Below are positions 24,703-33,753 of a stretch of DNA of 64,000 nt, piece after piece. Within the stretch, counting starts at the first letter, position 1. The number at the start of each line of letters is the position of its first letter. The position numbers and the translations under genes were made by a program. The notes under the pieces were generated by a model that was not told the origin of the DNA, searched no databases, and saw only the letters and a program-made list of their open reading frames with translations. The stretch covers positions 62,001 through 126,000 of the forward strand of contig CBDFFM010000004.1 in assembly GCA_965246785.1 (NCBI GenBank), given 5' to 3'. This DNA comes from UBA1952 sp965246785 (lineage in GTDB: Bacteria > Bacteroidota > Bacteroidia > Chitinophagales > Chitinophagaceae).

Positions 24703-26013
24703 ATGGCTCCAGCAGACATCGTTCAAAAAGCTTCCGCCCGGGTGCGCCGGGAATTTGATGTGGCAGACACTAAGCTCCTCTACTTCCATAGCTATGAGCA
24801 TACGGAACAAGTCGTGCGCCACGCCATTGAAATTGGCCAGCGTGAGGGTGTAACGGAGGAAGAACTGCAAATCCTACAGGTGGCCGCCTGGTTTCACGAC
24901 GTTGGTCATTTAAACGGCCAGATGCAAGACCACGAGCTACGCAGTATAGAAGCAGCGAAACGGTTCTTTGCCGACGAAGGCATGGAAGACGGCCTCTTCA
25001 TCCAGCGCGTAAGCGATTGCATTATGGCTACGCGAATGCCGCAGGCACCGGCGGATAAGCTGGGTGAAATCATGTGCGATGCGGATGTCTATCACTTCGG
25101 CACGCCCGACTTCAAGAAGACGAACAAGCGGGTGCGCAAAGAATTGAAGGCGCGTGGCTATCCCGCCATGGCTACTAACTGGCCGCAGCGCAGCCTGAAG
25201 ATGCTTGAATCCCAGCATTTCTTTACGCCCTATAGTCGGCAGAAGCTGGAAGAAGGCAAAGCAGAAAACGTACGTTGGCTGAAAAAGAAAATAGCCGCGC
25301 ATGAAGACGATGAAGACGAAGAGTCGCCAGCAGCAGCGCCGCCCGAAATACAAAAAGCCGACAAACCCAAGGCAGAGGCAAAATCTCCGGAAGTAATTGC
25401 GCAGAAGGAAGAGGCTAAGGCGCAAAAATCGGAGCAAAGCCTTGTTGCCCGCGGTATGCAGACACTCCTCCGCCTCGGCTCATCCAACCATCTTGACCTT
25501 AGCCGCATGGCCGATGGGAAGGCCAACATCCTCATCTCGGTCAATTCCATCATCATCTCCGTTATCCTGTCCATCTTCATAGACCGGCTGGATGCAGACC
25601 CTTACCTGCTTATTCCTACAGTCCTTTTTCTGACCTCATCGGTCATTACCGTCATTCTCGCCATTCTTGCCACGCGACCAAAGCTGACGGAAGGCACCTT
25701 CACCCGCGAAAACATTCAGCGCAAGGAGACTAACCTGCTCTTCTTCGGCAACTTCTACAGGTCTTCGCTGGAAGACTATAGTTGGGCTATGGGGCAGATG
25801 ATGCATGACAAGGAATATCTGTACGACACTATGGTGAAGGACATCTACTATCTTGGCATCGTGCTAGGCCGCAAGTATAAGCTGCTGCGTTGGGCCTACA
25901 ATGTATTTATGATTGGCCTTATTGTTGCAGTCATCTCCTTTTCCGTCGCCATAGCGCTAAACATGCCTTCCGGACACGCGACCGTGGAAAACGCAACCGG
26001 CTCGCCGCTCTAA
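24703..26013 (+). CDS. HD-domain phosphohydrolase fused to Pycsar-effector (DUF5706) membrane domain
   Basis: This 436-residue protein has two parts. Residues about 20-190 form an HD phosphohydrolase with conserved metal ligands: H33, H65-D66 in AAWFHDVGHL, and an Asp in CDADVYHFG. After an acidic, alanine/proline-rich linker (about 195-245) comes the DUF5706/PycTM membrane domain. It contains MADGKANILISVNSIIISV, YLLIPTVLFLTSSVITVILA, the conserved cytoplasmic stretch TNLLFFGNFYRSSLEDYSWA and a last helix near 398-419. In Pycsar systems the PycTM domain senses cCMP or cUMP and damages the inner membrane; HD domains often hydrolyse nucleotides. A class III cyclase gene follows three bases later. 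Role in defence or in ordinary signalling is open. Confidence 0.88.
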   Translation: MAPADIVQKASARVRREFDVADTKLLYFHSYEHTEQVVRHAIEIGQREGVTEEELQILQVAAWFHDVGHLNGQMQDHELRSIEAAKRFFADEGMEDGLFIQRVSDCIMATRMPQAPADKLGEIMCDADVYHFGTPDFKKTNKRVRKELKARGYPAMATNWPQRSLKMLESQHFFTPYSRQKLEEGKAENVRWLKKKIAAHEDDEDEESPAAAPPEIQKADKPKAEAKSPEVIAQKEEAKAQKSEQSLVARGMQTLLRLGSSNHLDLSRMADGKANILISVNSIIISVILSIFIDRLDADPYLLIPTVLFLTSSVITVILAILATRPKLTEGTFTRENIQRKETNLLFFGNFYRSSLEDYSWAMGQMMHDKEYLYDTMVKDIYYLGIVLGRKYKLLRWAYNVFMIGLIVAVISFSVAIALNMPSGHATVENATGSPL

Positions 26014-26016
26014 ATA

Positions 26017-27132
26017 ATGCTCGCACTCACAAAATTCAAGCGGAAGCTCAATGAATCCTTCCACGTGCTGCGGCGTTACCGGGTGCGTTGGGTCATCATC
26101 ATTGCGCTGTCGTGGACGTTACTTGATTTGCTGCTCTGGGCCATTCGTGCATCCGTGCCGCAGGCCGCCGCGTATGACGACCTGGAACACACACGCAGCT
26201 TTCAGTATGTTGCTATACGCAGCTCAGTTGTCTTTGCCATGAGCCTTATAATGGGCTGGCTGCTCGTTTTTAAGTTCCGCACTATGTTCCGGAACAGACC
26301 ATTGCAGGTGAATCTGCTTTTTAAGACGCTTATACTGATGGCATGTTCCTTCTTTATGAACTTCTTCAATCTGTTTGGCTACTTCTATCTTATCACTGGT
26401 AGAACGCTCTGGCAATCACTAGTATTTTACATCAAGCTGCCTGCTGAAAAATTCTGGCTCGTTCATGGGCTACCGCTCTGGCTGCTCATTTTCATTATTA
26501 CACAGCTGTTCATCGAGATGAGTGAGAAGTATTCGCCCGGTGTCTTTGCCGACATCTTACGTGGCAAGTACATTGAACCGAAGCTGGAGAAGCGGATTGT
26601 GCTCTTCTTAGACTTAAAAGACAGCACACCCATTGCGGAGACGCTTGGCCACCGTAATTACTTTCTTTTTATCAGGGAGTTTATTTACGAGATTTCCATG
26701 GCCTTGCTGGAGCATGACGCGCGCATCTACCAATACGTGGGTGACGAAATTGTGGCAAGTTGGATTTTTTCGGAAGAAAATGCAGAGAAGGCTGTACGCG
26801 CTATAATCGAATCCAGGCGGCGGCTACAGGCTACCAGCGAAAATTTCAGACGCTCGTATGGCGTAACGCCGGAGTTCAGAGTAGGCATTCATGCTGGCGA
26901 TGTAACAGTGGGCGAAATTGGGCTGATAAAAAAAGACATCGCCATGAGCGGCGACACTATGAATACTGCTGCCCGCATCCGCTCGGCTACTTCTGAGCTG
27001 AATCAGAAATTTCTGGCCTCAAAAGATTTTATAATGCTGAGCACGCTGAAGGACTACCAGAGTGAGCCGCTTGGCTCTATTGAGCTGAAAGGCAAGAGCA
27101 GCAGGCTTGAATTGTTTGCCCTGAAAATCTAA
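26017..27132 (+). CDS. Membrane class III nucleotide cyclase
   Basis: This 371-residue protein has about four N-terminal membrane helices (roughly 24-42, 70-86, 102-126 and 150-167) and a C-terminal class III cyclase domain (about 190-371). Metal-binding aspartates are D199 in VLFLDLKDST and D243 in YQYVGDEIVASW. Transition-state residues N316 and R320 (MNTAAR) and K358 (ELKGK) are present, so catalysis looks intact. At the two base-selecting positions of adenylate cyclases I align Gln239 and Ala309 in place of the usual Lys and Asp/Thr, so the product may not be cAMP. This alignment is by eye. It lies three bases after the HD-PycTM gene. Confidence 0.9.
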   Translation: MLALTKFKRKLNESFHVLRRYRVRWVIIIALSWTLLDLLLWAIRASVPQAAAYDDLEHTRSFQYVAIRSSVVFAMSLIMGWLLVFKFRTMFRNRPLQVNLLFKTLILMACSFFMNFFNLFGYFYLITGRTLWQSLVFYIKLPAEKFWLVHGLPLWLLIFIITQLFIEMSEKYSPGVFADILRGKYIEPKLEKRIVLFLDLKDSTPIAETLGHRNYFLFIREFIYEISMALLEHDARIYQYVGDEIVASWIFSEENAEKAVRAIIESRRRLQATSENFRRSYGVTPEFRVGIHAGDVTVGEIGLIKKDIAMSGDTMNTAARIRSATSELNQKFLASKDFIMLSTLKDYQSEPLGSIELKGKSSRLELFALKI

Positions 27133-27135
27133 GGC

Positions 27136-27804
27136 TTGTCAGTAAGCTCACTGCACCTATTCAGCGGCGCGAAGTCATCACCGCTCAAGATGCTTCAGGC
27201 TTTTGGCCTGCTGCGGCTGCAACTACGCAAACTGCCGCCCGGAGTGCTATTCGCAAAGGCATTGGGCTGCGGGCGTGGCGCTGCTTTTTCTATCTGGCCC
27301 GATTGGAGCCGCTATGCTGTGATGATGGAATGTGAAACGCCGGAAGATGAGCTGCGCCTGTTAGAGCGCAACGGCTTTGCGGGCCTATCTTCCGCTGCAA
27401 AAAGTCACCGGCGCATTGAGCTTGCCGCTTTCCGCAAACATGGTGCCTGGGATGGGCGGTCTCCTTTTGAACTGCATGCTGATGAAGACAGGCAGGGCAC
27501 GGTAGCGGTGCTTACACGGGCCACTATCTCGCTCAGGCGCATTCCTCATTTCATTCATCAATCGCGCGCTGCCACACGTGCTCTTGAAGCTGCACATGGC
27601 TTGGAATTTTCGCTTGGCATGGGCGAGCTACCGCTTATTCTTCAGGCCACCTTCAGTGTCTGGAAGAGCGAAGAGGCTATGAAGGCTTATGCCCACAAGG
27701 ACGCCCGGCACATAGCCGCTATGAAGGCTAAAAAAGAAAAGGCCATTTTCGGAGAAGAAATGTTTGTACGCTTCCGGGTGGTGAGCGACGAGCTTATGGC
27801 ATGA
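27136..27804 (+). CDS. Spheroidene monooxygenase (CrtA)-like protein
   Basis: This 222-residue member of the CrtA-like family has the characteristic end GELPLILQATFSVWKSEE, then HIAAMKAKKEKAIFGEEMFVRFRV, and an internal VLTRATISLRRIPHFI. CrtA in phototrophs is a haem-dependent carotenoid oxygenase. Members in non-phototrophs have no assigned substrate, and no carotenoid genes are seen here. The TTG at 27136 is taken as start because the residues from HLFSGAKSSPLKMLQAFGLL onward align with the family N-terminus; the first ATG (27190) would cut them. The gene begins three bases after the cyclase stop. Confidence 0.75.
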   Translation: MSVSSLHLFSGAKSSPLKMLQAFGLLRLQLRKLPPGVLFAKALGCGRGAAFSIWPDWSRYAVMMECETPEDELRLLERNGFAGLSSAAKSHRRIELAAFRKHGAWDGRSPFELHADEDRQGTVAVLTRATISLRRIPHFIHQSRAATRALEAAHGLEFSLGMGELPLILQATFSVWKSEEAMKAYAHKDARHIAAMKAKKEKAIFGEEMFVRFRVVSDELMA

Positions 27805-28687
27805 CGCGGATTTCCACACGGCGGTTCTGGTTGGCTTCTTCCTCATTATGCTCAGGAGCAACGAGTGGCTTGCGGTGTCCGAAGCCCGTGTAGCTTAGCC
27901 TTGCCGGCTCAATTCCATGACGCACCAGATAACTACGTACAACATCCGCGCGATTTACCGATAGCTCTTCGCGATGCGTATCATCGTCCATGGCGTCAAT
28001 CGCCGAAGCCGGCACACAGCACACATGGCCTTCTATTCGGATTTTGATGTCGGAATGCTCCTTGAGCGTAGCCACCAAAGCATCTAATGCAGGATAAGAC
28101 TCGCTACGCACATAATGCCGTCCTGCATGAAAATAGATATTGTCCAGAATAAGTGTCGCACCGGCAGGCACTTGGCTTATATCTACGCTGGAAGCACGCA
28201 TCGGGCCAGTTGGTATTGGCTTAGGAGCGACGGAAATTTGGGCTTTCGGTGCGAGCGTAAATCTTATCACGGTGTCGCCGGACGTTTTTTTCGTGCCTGC
28301 TGATGTTACAATATCCACACGCCGGTCGGGGCCATTGCCGCCGGGCCGTTCCCGTGCCGCGCCCGCTTCTCCCTTGCCAACGATAAGCTGTATCAGCGCG
28401 GCCCGGAAGCCGGAAAGCAACAAGTATTCTTTGATGGCTTCTGCCCGCCTGAGTGAGAGGGAAAGATTGTAGGCATTGCCACCCACAGCATCCGCGTAGC
28501 CTATTATTTGCAGCGGCCGCGTTGCGGAAAGCCTGCCTGAATACATGGCAGCATCCAGCGCATCGCGCGCCTCATCGGTAAGTGTGCTTTGATTGAAAAG
28601 AAAGAAAACGGAAGTCGTATCCTGCCGCGCGGAAAGCGGGAGCGATTGCACAAGAATGATGATGAGGAGTAAAAGGCCGCGGCTCAC
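27794..28687 (-). CDS. OmpA-family protein with two OmpA domains
   Basis: This 297-residue exported protein has a short signal peptide (MSRGLLLLIIILVQSLPLSA). Two OmpA-C domains are present, at about 25-125 (IIGYADAVGGNAYNLSLSLRRAEAIKEYL, ending PDRRVDI) and about 185-297 (IRIEGHVCC, NRADVVRSYLVRHGI, ending NQNRRVEIRVMP). Such domains bind peptidoglycan and tie outer-membrane structures to the wall. It has no barrel. The 3' end overlaps the convergent CrtA-like gene by 11 bp. The upstream gene on the same strand is a paralogue. Confidence 0.85.
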   Translation of the reverse strand: MSRGLLLLIIILVQSLPLSARQDTTSVFFLFNQSTLTDEARDALDAAMYSGRLSATRPLQIIGYADAVGGNAYNLSLSLRRAEAIKEYLLLSGFRAALIQLIVGKGEAGAARERPGGNGPDRRVDIVTSAGTKKTSGDTVIRFTLAPKAQISVAPKPIPTGPMRASSVDISQVPAGATLILDNIYFHAGRHYVRSESYPALDALVATLKEHSDIKIRIEGHVCCVPASAIDAMDDDTHREELSVNRADVVRSYLVRHGIEPARLSYTGFGHRKPLVAPEHNEEEANQNRRVEIRVMP

Positions 28688-28696
28688 GGGAATGAC

Positions 28697-29557
28697 TTAT
28701 TGAAGCACGCGGATTTCTACGCGGCGGTTGGCCTGAGCTTCCGTTTCATTCTGCTCTACCGGATAAATAGGTTTGTGGCGGGCCATGCCTACGGCTTCCA
28801 GCCTTACAGGGGCAATGCCTTTTTTTATCAGGTAGCTCCGTACCGCCTGCGCCCGCGTTTCCGAGAGGTCGTATATGTTGGTGTCCTCGTCCAGCCCGTC
28901 ATTCTCGCCTGGCGTGCAGCATACGTGGCCTTCTATGCGGATACGCACCTTCGGATGCTCGCGCAACGTCTTATAAAGCGCATCCAATGACGCTTCTGAC
29001 TGCGGCTGGAAGTAGTGCCGGCCCGCCTGAAAGTAGATATTATCCACGCGAATACTTTCGCCGGCGGCCACCTTGCTTATATCAATAGGTATTGACCGCA
29101 CTGTGTCTATGCGTTTCGCTAATGGTACCTGCGTTTGAACTTGCACCTGCGGAGCGACCGTTCTTACAATATCCACGCGGCGGTCACGCGGGTAGCCCTC
29201 GCCGCCGGTGGCCGTTCGCGCTTCTTTTTTGCCTTTGCCTATAAGCAAGGCGATTCGTTCCTCCCGGAAGCCGGATTGAATTAGATAGGCCTTTACGGCT
29301 GCTGCCCGCGCCTTTGAGAGCCGCATGTTAGAGTCGCCGCTACCAACCTCATCGGCGTAGCCAATCAAGACTGTTGCATCGCGGTCGGAAAGGGTGCCGA
29401 GGTAGATGGCATCGTCAATCTGGTGCCTGATGCCTTCGGTAAGGATGCTTTCGCCGGAGCGGAAGAAAACGGAAAATGTATCGCCGGCGGCCTGTGCGCT
29501 ACAAGCGCAGCAAATCGCGATGAGCAAAAGCCAAAGCCAAAGCTGTTTAAAGGGCAT
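28697..29557 (-). CDS. OmpA-family protein with two OmpA domains, tandem paralogue
   Basis: This 286-residue protein has the same architecture as its downstream neighbour. A signal (MPFKQLWLWLLLIAICCACS) is followed by OmpA domain one (VLIGYADEVGSGDSNMRLSKARAAAVKAY) and domain two (IRIEGHVCCTPGENDGLDEDTN, ending QANRRVEIRVLQ). Both paralogues keep an unusual Cys-Cys in the GHVCC loop. ATG 29557 places the signal peptide at the N-terminus; the frame is open further upstream. It ends nine bases before the start of the paralogue, so the two are cotranscribed. Confidence 0.85.
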   Translation of the reverse strand: MPFKQLWLWLLLIAICCACSAQAAGDTFSVFFRSGESILTEGIRHQIDDAIYLGTLSDRDATVLIGYADEVGSGDSNMRLSKARAAAVKAYLIQSGFREERIALLIGKGKKEARTATGGEGYPRDRRVDIVRTVAPQVQVQTQVPLAKRIDTVRSIPIDISKVAAGESIRVDNIYFQAGRHYFQPQSEASLDALYKTLREHPKVRIRIEGHVCCTPGENDGLDEDTNIYDLSETRAQAVRSYLIKKGIAPVRLEAVGMARHKPIYPVEQNETEAQANRRVEIRVLQ

Positions 29558-29606
29558 AAGCGGATGTTTAACGGCACTAATATAGACTTCCGCATTGCAA
29601 GAAAGG

Positions 29607-30212
29607 TTAGCTGTAGTCCCGCATGAGGAGTTCCGCCTCGCAAAAGCGGTATTCACGCGGGTCATTGGAAGCAACAATAACGGTTCGAGCGTGTGTAAAT
29701 TCGGACATCCAGTCGTTATATTGAGCTACACCGGCTTCATCCAGATTCGAGCATGGCTCATCCAATAATAGCAATGGCGTGTCGGAGAAGATGGCCTGAG
29801 CGAGCTTCACACGCTGCTTCATGCCGGAAGAATAATCAGCGATAGGCTTTCGGGCCGCTGCGCTAAGGGCGATAATATCTATGATTTTGGAAATGTTCAG
29901 TCCCGCTAAAGGCTTCTTGAATGAGAAGTGGAATTTCATTGCTTCCAGAAGGGTCAGTTCTTCCGGCAATTCCATTCCCGGCGCGCAAAAGGCGACTTGC
30001 TGAAAAAGCTCCTGCTGCGTCAATCCATTCCAATCAATCGTTCCCGAGGAAGCCGGCTGCATTCCTGCTATGATGCGCAATAAAGTGCTCTTACCGCTAC
30101 CATTCTGTCCGAGAATCGCTGTTTTACTGCTGGCTAAAAAGCCATAGCTCAAATTGCGAAATACCCAATGCCGTTGATAACGCTTGCCTATGGCGTCTAA
30201 GTGAATGGTCAT
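29607..30212 (-). CDS. ABC transporter ATP-binding protein
   Basis: This 201-residue nucleotide-binding domain has Walker A (GQNGSGKST), the signature YSSGMKQRVKLA and Walker B (LLLLDEPCSNLD). The short form resembles the CcmA/YhaQ-type ATPases with a single domain, and no permease lies nearby. ATG 30212 (MTIHLDAIGKRY) is the family start. It is the last gene of the lipid A block on this strand, 64 bp after lpxA, and may be co-transcribed with it. Substrate unknown. Confidence 0.88.
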   Translation of the reverse strand: MTIHLDAIGKRYQRHWVFRNLSYGFLASSKTAILGQNGSGKSTLLRIIAGMQPASSGTIDWNGLTQQELFQQVAFCAPGMELPEELTLLEAMKFHFSFKKPLAGLNISKIIDIIALSAAARKPIADYSSGMKQRVKLAQAIFSDTPLLLLDEPCSNLDEAGVAQYNDWMSEFTHARTVIVASNDPREYRFCEAELLMRDYS

Positions 30213-30276
30213 TACACTGGGCCGTTGGGGCCATTGAGTAGTATAAACGATTAAACGGCTCAAGGGCTCAGCGAAA

Positions 30277-31077
30277 TCATGGCATATCCTCGTTTATCCG
30301 CCGCGTGTAGCCGCGCATAATACCACGACCAGTATCGCGGATAAAGGAAATTATTTCATCCCGCTCGTCGCTTACCGGAAGGTCAGCTTCAATGATGGCA
30401 AGGGCCTTGCTCACGTTATAGCCGCGCACGTAAAGGATGCGGTAGATGTCCAGGATGTGGTTAATCTTCTCGGTTGTGTAGCCGCGACGCTTCAGGCCTA
30501 TGCTGTTTACGCCTACATACGAAAGCGGCTCGCGTGCAGCCTTTACGTAGGGCGGCACATCCTTGCGCACCAGTGAGCCGCCGGTCACAAATGCATGGGA
30601 GCCTATGCGCACAAATTGTTGCACAGCGGTAAGGCCCGCCAGCACCACGTTATCGCCGACGGTGATGTGGCCGGCAAGTGTGGTATTATTAGAGAAAATG
30701 CAGTGGTTACCAATTTCGCAATCGTGGGCAATGTGGGTGTACGCCATCACGAGGCAATTGGTGCCCAGCTTCGTGTGCATCCGGTCTGTCGTGCCGCGGT
30801 TGATGGTCACGCACTCACGGATGGTACTGTTATCGCCGATGATAGTGAGCGTATCCTCACCCTTATACTTCAGGTCTTGCGGGATTGCGGAAATGATGGT
30901 GGAAGGAAAGATGCGGCAATTCTTACCGATGCGCGCGCCTTCCATGATGGTGACGTTAGAGCCAATCCAGGTGCCGTCCCCGATTTCTACATTTTTGTGC
31001 ACCATGGTGAAGGGGTCAATCTTCACATTGGCGCCGACCTTGGCATCAGGATGGACGTAGGTTAAGGGGTGAATCAT
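30277..31077 (-). CDS. lpxA: Acyl-ACP:UDP-N-acetylglucosamine O-acyltransferase
   Basis: This 266-residue left-handed beta-helix transferase is the first committed acyl transfer of lipid A synthesis. It starts MIHPLTYVHPDAKVGANVKI with hexapeptide repeats to about residue 190. It carries MAYTHIAHDCEIGNHC, with the catalytic histidine, and the C-terminal helical part IRDTGRGIMRGY. It sits with lpxC-fabZ and lpxD in one minus-strand operon, the usual Bacteroidota order. Confidence 0.96.
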   Translation of the reverse strand: MIHPLTYVHPDAKVGANVKIDPFTMVHKNVEIGDGTWIGSNVTIMEGARIGKNCRIFPSTIISAIPQDLKYKGEDTLTIIGDNSTIRECVTINRGTTDRMHTKLGTNCLVMAYTHIAHDCEIGNHCIFSNNTTLAGHITVGDNVVLAGLTAVQQFVRIGSHAFVTGGSLVRKDVPPYVKAAREPLSYVGVNSIGLKRRGYTTEKINHILDIYRILYVRGYNVSKALAIIEADLPVSDERDEIISFIRDTGRGIMRGYTRRINEDMP

Positions 31078-31152
31078 TCGTTGAGACGTTGAATCGTTAA
31101 GTCGTTGACTCGGGGTTTGGATTAAAGGCTTCCGCTGGTAACCGCTGCAAGA

Positions 31153-32607
31153 TTATTTATTCCTTCTCACAATCTGTGCGACCAATTCTGCTTCCGTCGC
31201 CAATTTGTTCCCAACGTAAGCCGCTCCCCGCATCTCGCAAATGCCGCGGCGGATGGGATTCATGAGTTCCAGCTTCAGCAATAATGTATCGCCCGGCACT
31301 ACTTTCTGCTTAAAGCGCGCTTTATCAATCTTGATAAAGTAAGTGTCGTAGTTCTCAGGGTCAGAATAATTGTTCAAGGCTAGAATGCCGCCCGCCTGCG
31401 CCAGCGCCTCAATTTGCAGCACGCCCGGCATCACCGGATTGCCGGGAAAGTGGCCTTGGAAAAATTGCTCATTGAAGGTTACGTTCTTTAGGCCCACCAC
31501 GTGCGTATCGCTCAACTCAATGATTTTATCCACGAGCAGGAACGGATACTTATGCGGCAGCGATTTTTCTATGCGCGTGATGTCATACACCGCCGGCAGG
31601 TTCGGGTCATAATGCGGCGCGTCGCTTTGATTCTTGTTCTTCTTGATGTACTGCTTAATCTTCCGCGCAAACTCCACGTTGCTGCTATGGCCAGGACGAT
31701 TAGCAATGATATGCGCACGAATCGGATGGCCAATCAGTGCCAGGTCGCCAACCACGTCCAATAGCTTGTGGCGGGCCGGCTCATTGGGGTAATGAAGCTG
31801 AACATTGTTCAGAATGCCTTCGTGCTTTACTTCAATGGCAGGCTTGTTCAAAACCTTGGCGAGGTGGTCAAGCTCATCCTGGTCAACGGCCTTGTCCACA
31901 ACTACGATGGCATTGCTCAGGTCGCCGCCCTTAATCAGGTCGTGCTGGAGGAGGTATTCCAGTTCATGCAGGAAGCAGAAGGTTCGGCAGGGCGCAATCT
32001 CATCCTTGAACTCCGAAATATGCTTCAGCGCCGCGTGCTGCGTGCCGAGAATTTTTGAGTTAAAGTCTATCAGCGTTGTGATGTTGTACTCCGCCGCCGG
32101 CACCGCCAGCATATCCACATTCTTGACCGGATCGTAGAAGTGAATGTTCTGGTCAATACTATACACGATGCGGCGGGCGTCCTGCTCCTGCACGCCGGCG
32201 CTTTCTATCGCTTCAATGATTAGGCGGGCACTACCATCCAGAATCGGAATCTCCGGGCCGTCCACCTCAATCAGCGCATTGTCCACGCCCATGCCTACAA
32301 GGGCGGCCAGCAGGTGCTCAACTGTGCTCACGCGGGCACCGTTGTGCTCCAGCGTAGTGCCGCGGCTCGTGTCCACAACAAAGTCAACATCAGCCTTTAC
32401 AATCGGTTTTTCCGGCAGGTCAACGCGCTGGAAGCGGATGCCGTGGCCGGGATTAGCCGGGCGCATGGTCATATGCACCTCATGGCCGGTATGCAGGCCC
32501 ACGCCGGGAAGGCTTACGGCTCCGCGAAGCGTCCGCTGGTTTTCATGATTGGTCTGCACGAATTGGGGCGCTGCGTTTAGTGGGGATGGAGTAATGATTT
32601 GCGTCAC
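31153..32607 (-). CDS. lpxC/fabZ: Bifunctional UDP-3-O-acyl-N-acetylglucosamine deacetylase / 3-hydroxyacyl-ACP dehydratase
   Basis: This 484-residue fusion is characteristic of Bacteroidota. LpxC (about residues 25-320) has the zinc motif STVEHLLAAL and HKLLDVVGDLALIG, with GPEIPILDGSA between. FabZ (about 340-484) has FQGHFPGNPVMPGVLQIEALAQ with the active-site His and Glu region. LpxC deacetylates the lipid A precursor, and FabZ removes water from 3-hydroxyacyl-ACP, so both enzymes draw on one acyl pool. It lies between lpxD (six bases upstream) and lpxA. Confidence 0.97.
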   Translation of the reverse strand: MTQIITPSPLNAAPQFVQTNHENQRTLRGAVSLPGVGLHTGHEVHMTMRPANPGHGIRFQRVDLPEKPIVKADVDFVVDTSRGTTLEHNGARVSTVEHLLAALVGMGVDNALIEVDGPEIPILDGSARLIIEAIESAGVQEQDARRIVYSIDQNIHFYDPVKNVDMLAVPAAEYNITTLIDFNSKILGTQHAALKHISEFKDEIAPCRTFCFLHELEYLLQHDLIKGGDLSNAIVVVDKAVDQDELDHLAKVLNKPAIEVKHEGILNNVQLHYPNEPARHKLLDVVGDLALIGHPIRAHIIANRPGHSSNVEFARKIKQYIKKNKNQSDAPHYDPNLPAVYDITRIEKSLPHKYPFLLVDKIIELSDTHVVGLKNVTFNEQFFQGHFPGNPVMPGVLQIEALAQAGGILALNNYSDPENYDTYFIKIDKARFKQKVVPGDTLLLKLELMNPIRRGICEMRGAAYVGNKLATEAELVAQIVRRNK

Positions 32608-32613
32608 TTCTTT

Positions 32614-33681
32614 TTATTGGGATGCGGCTGCGCCGGTCAATTGCGCGCTCAGGGCGCGAAGCTCTTCTTCCAGCTGCGCAACGCGCTGCTGTAATTCCGG
32701 CAAATTTCTAAAAACGGCCTGACTTTTCAGGGCGCTACGGTAATCGTATGCCGGCGAGCCGGTCAGAGCGCTGCCTTGCTGCTCCACCGTCTTGGATACA
32801 CCGCTCTGTGCATTGATGCGCGTGCCGTCTGCAATCTGAATGTGGCCTACTATGCCCACCTGTCCGCCTACCATACAATTCTTGCCCAGCTTGGTAGAGC
32901 CGGAGATGCCGGTTTGCGCAGCGATAACGGTATTCTCGCCTACTTCTACATTGTGCGCAATCTGGATGAGGTTATCCAACTTTACGCCCTTGCGTATGAC
33001 GGTAGCGCCCATTGTGGCGCGGTCAATGGTGGTGTTAGAGCCTATTTCTACGTCGTCTTCTATAATAACGTGGCCTATTTGCGGCACCTTCTTGTAAGAG
33101 CCATCCGCTTGCGGCGCAAAGCCGAAGCCATCTGCGCCTACTACCGTGCCAGAATGCACGGTTACGCGCGCGCCAATCTTGCAGCCATCGTAAATCTTCA
33201 CGCCGGCAAAAATCCGGGAGCCTTCGCCGATGGAAACGCCTTCGCCGATGTAGGAGCCAGGATAAACCTGTACGCCGTCGGCAAGCTGAACATACTCGCC
33301 GATGTAAGAGAATGCGCCTATATAAACGTCATTGCCCATTTGGGCAGAAGCGGCTACGAACGCTGGTTGCTCCACGCCCTGCTTGCGCTGCTGGCTCACA
33401 ATCTCATTGTACAGCGATAACAGGGAAGCAAAGCCATTATAGGCATTCGCCACCCGGATGAGCGTCGGCGCAATCGGCCCGGACACAGTCAAATCTTCGT
33501 TGACTATGAGAATGCTGGCCTTTGTCGTATAGAGGTATTCCTCGTATTTCGGGTTTGCCACAAAAGAAAGCTGGCCCTCACCGGCCTCCTCAATCTTGGC
33601 TACGTTACTGACGCGGGCGTCAGGGTTACCTTCAATGCGGCCATTCAGGTGCGCGGCGATTTGCTGAGCGGTAAAATGCAT
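32614..33681 (-). CDS. lpxD: UDP-3-O-(3-hydroxyacyl)glucosamine N-acyltransferase
   Basis: This 355-residue trimeric acyltransferase is the third lipid A enzyme. ATG 33681 begins MHFTAQQIAAHLNGRIEGN, the usual N-terminal uridine-binding domain. Hexapeptide repeats run from about 105 to 300 and include YIGEGVSIGEGSRIFAGVKI and QIAHNVEVGENTVIAAQTG. A C-terminal helix with LPELQQRVAQLEEELRAL looks coiled-coil. The frame is open to 33729, but the longer form lacks family support. It is the first gene of the lpx block. Confidence 0.95.
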   Translation of the reverse strand: MHFTAQQIAAHLNGRIEGNPDARVSNVAKIEEAGEGQLSFVANPKYEEYLYTTKASILIVNEDLTVSGPIAPTLIRVANAYNGFASLLSLYNEIVSQQRKQGVEQPAFVAASAQMGNDVYIGAFSYIGEYVQLADGVQVYPGSYIGEGVSIGEGSRIFAGVKIYDGCKIGARVTVHSGTVVGADGFGFAPQADGSYKKVPQIGHVIIEDDVEIGSNTTIDRATMGATVIRKGVKLDNLIQIAHNVEVGENTVIAAQTGISGSTKLGKNCMVGGQVGIVGHIQIADGTRINAQSGVSKTVEQQGSALTGSPAYDYRSALKSQAVFRNLPELQQRVAQLEEELRALSAQLTGAAASQ

Positions 33682-33753
33682 GCAGGGCGAGTTGTTCTGG
33701 TAGGTAACTATAACGCCGATGGCAGACAATGCATTGTCCGTAAAGGCTGGCCA

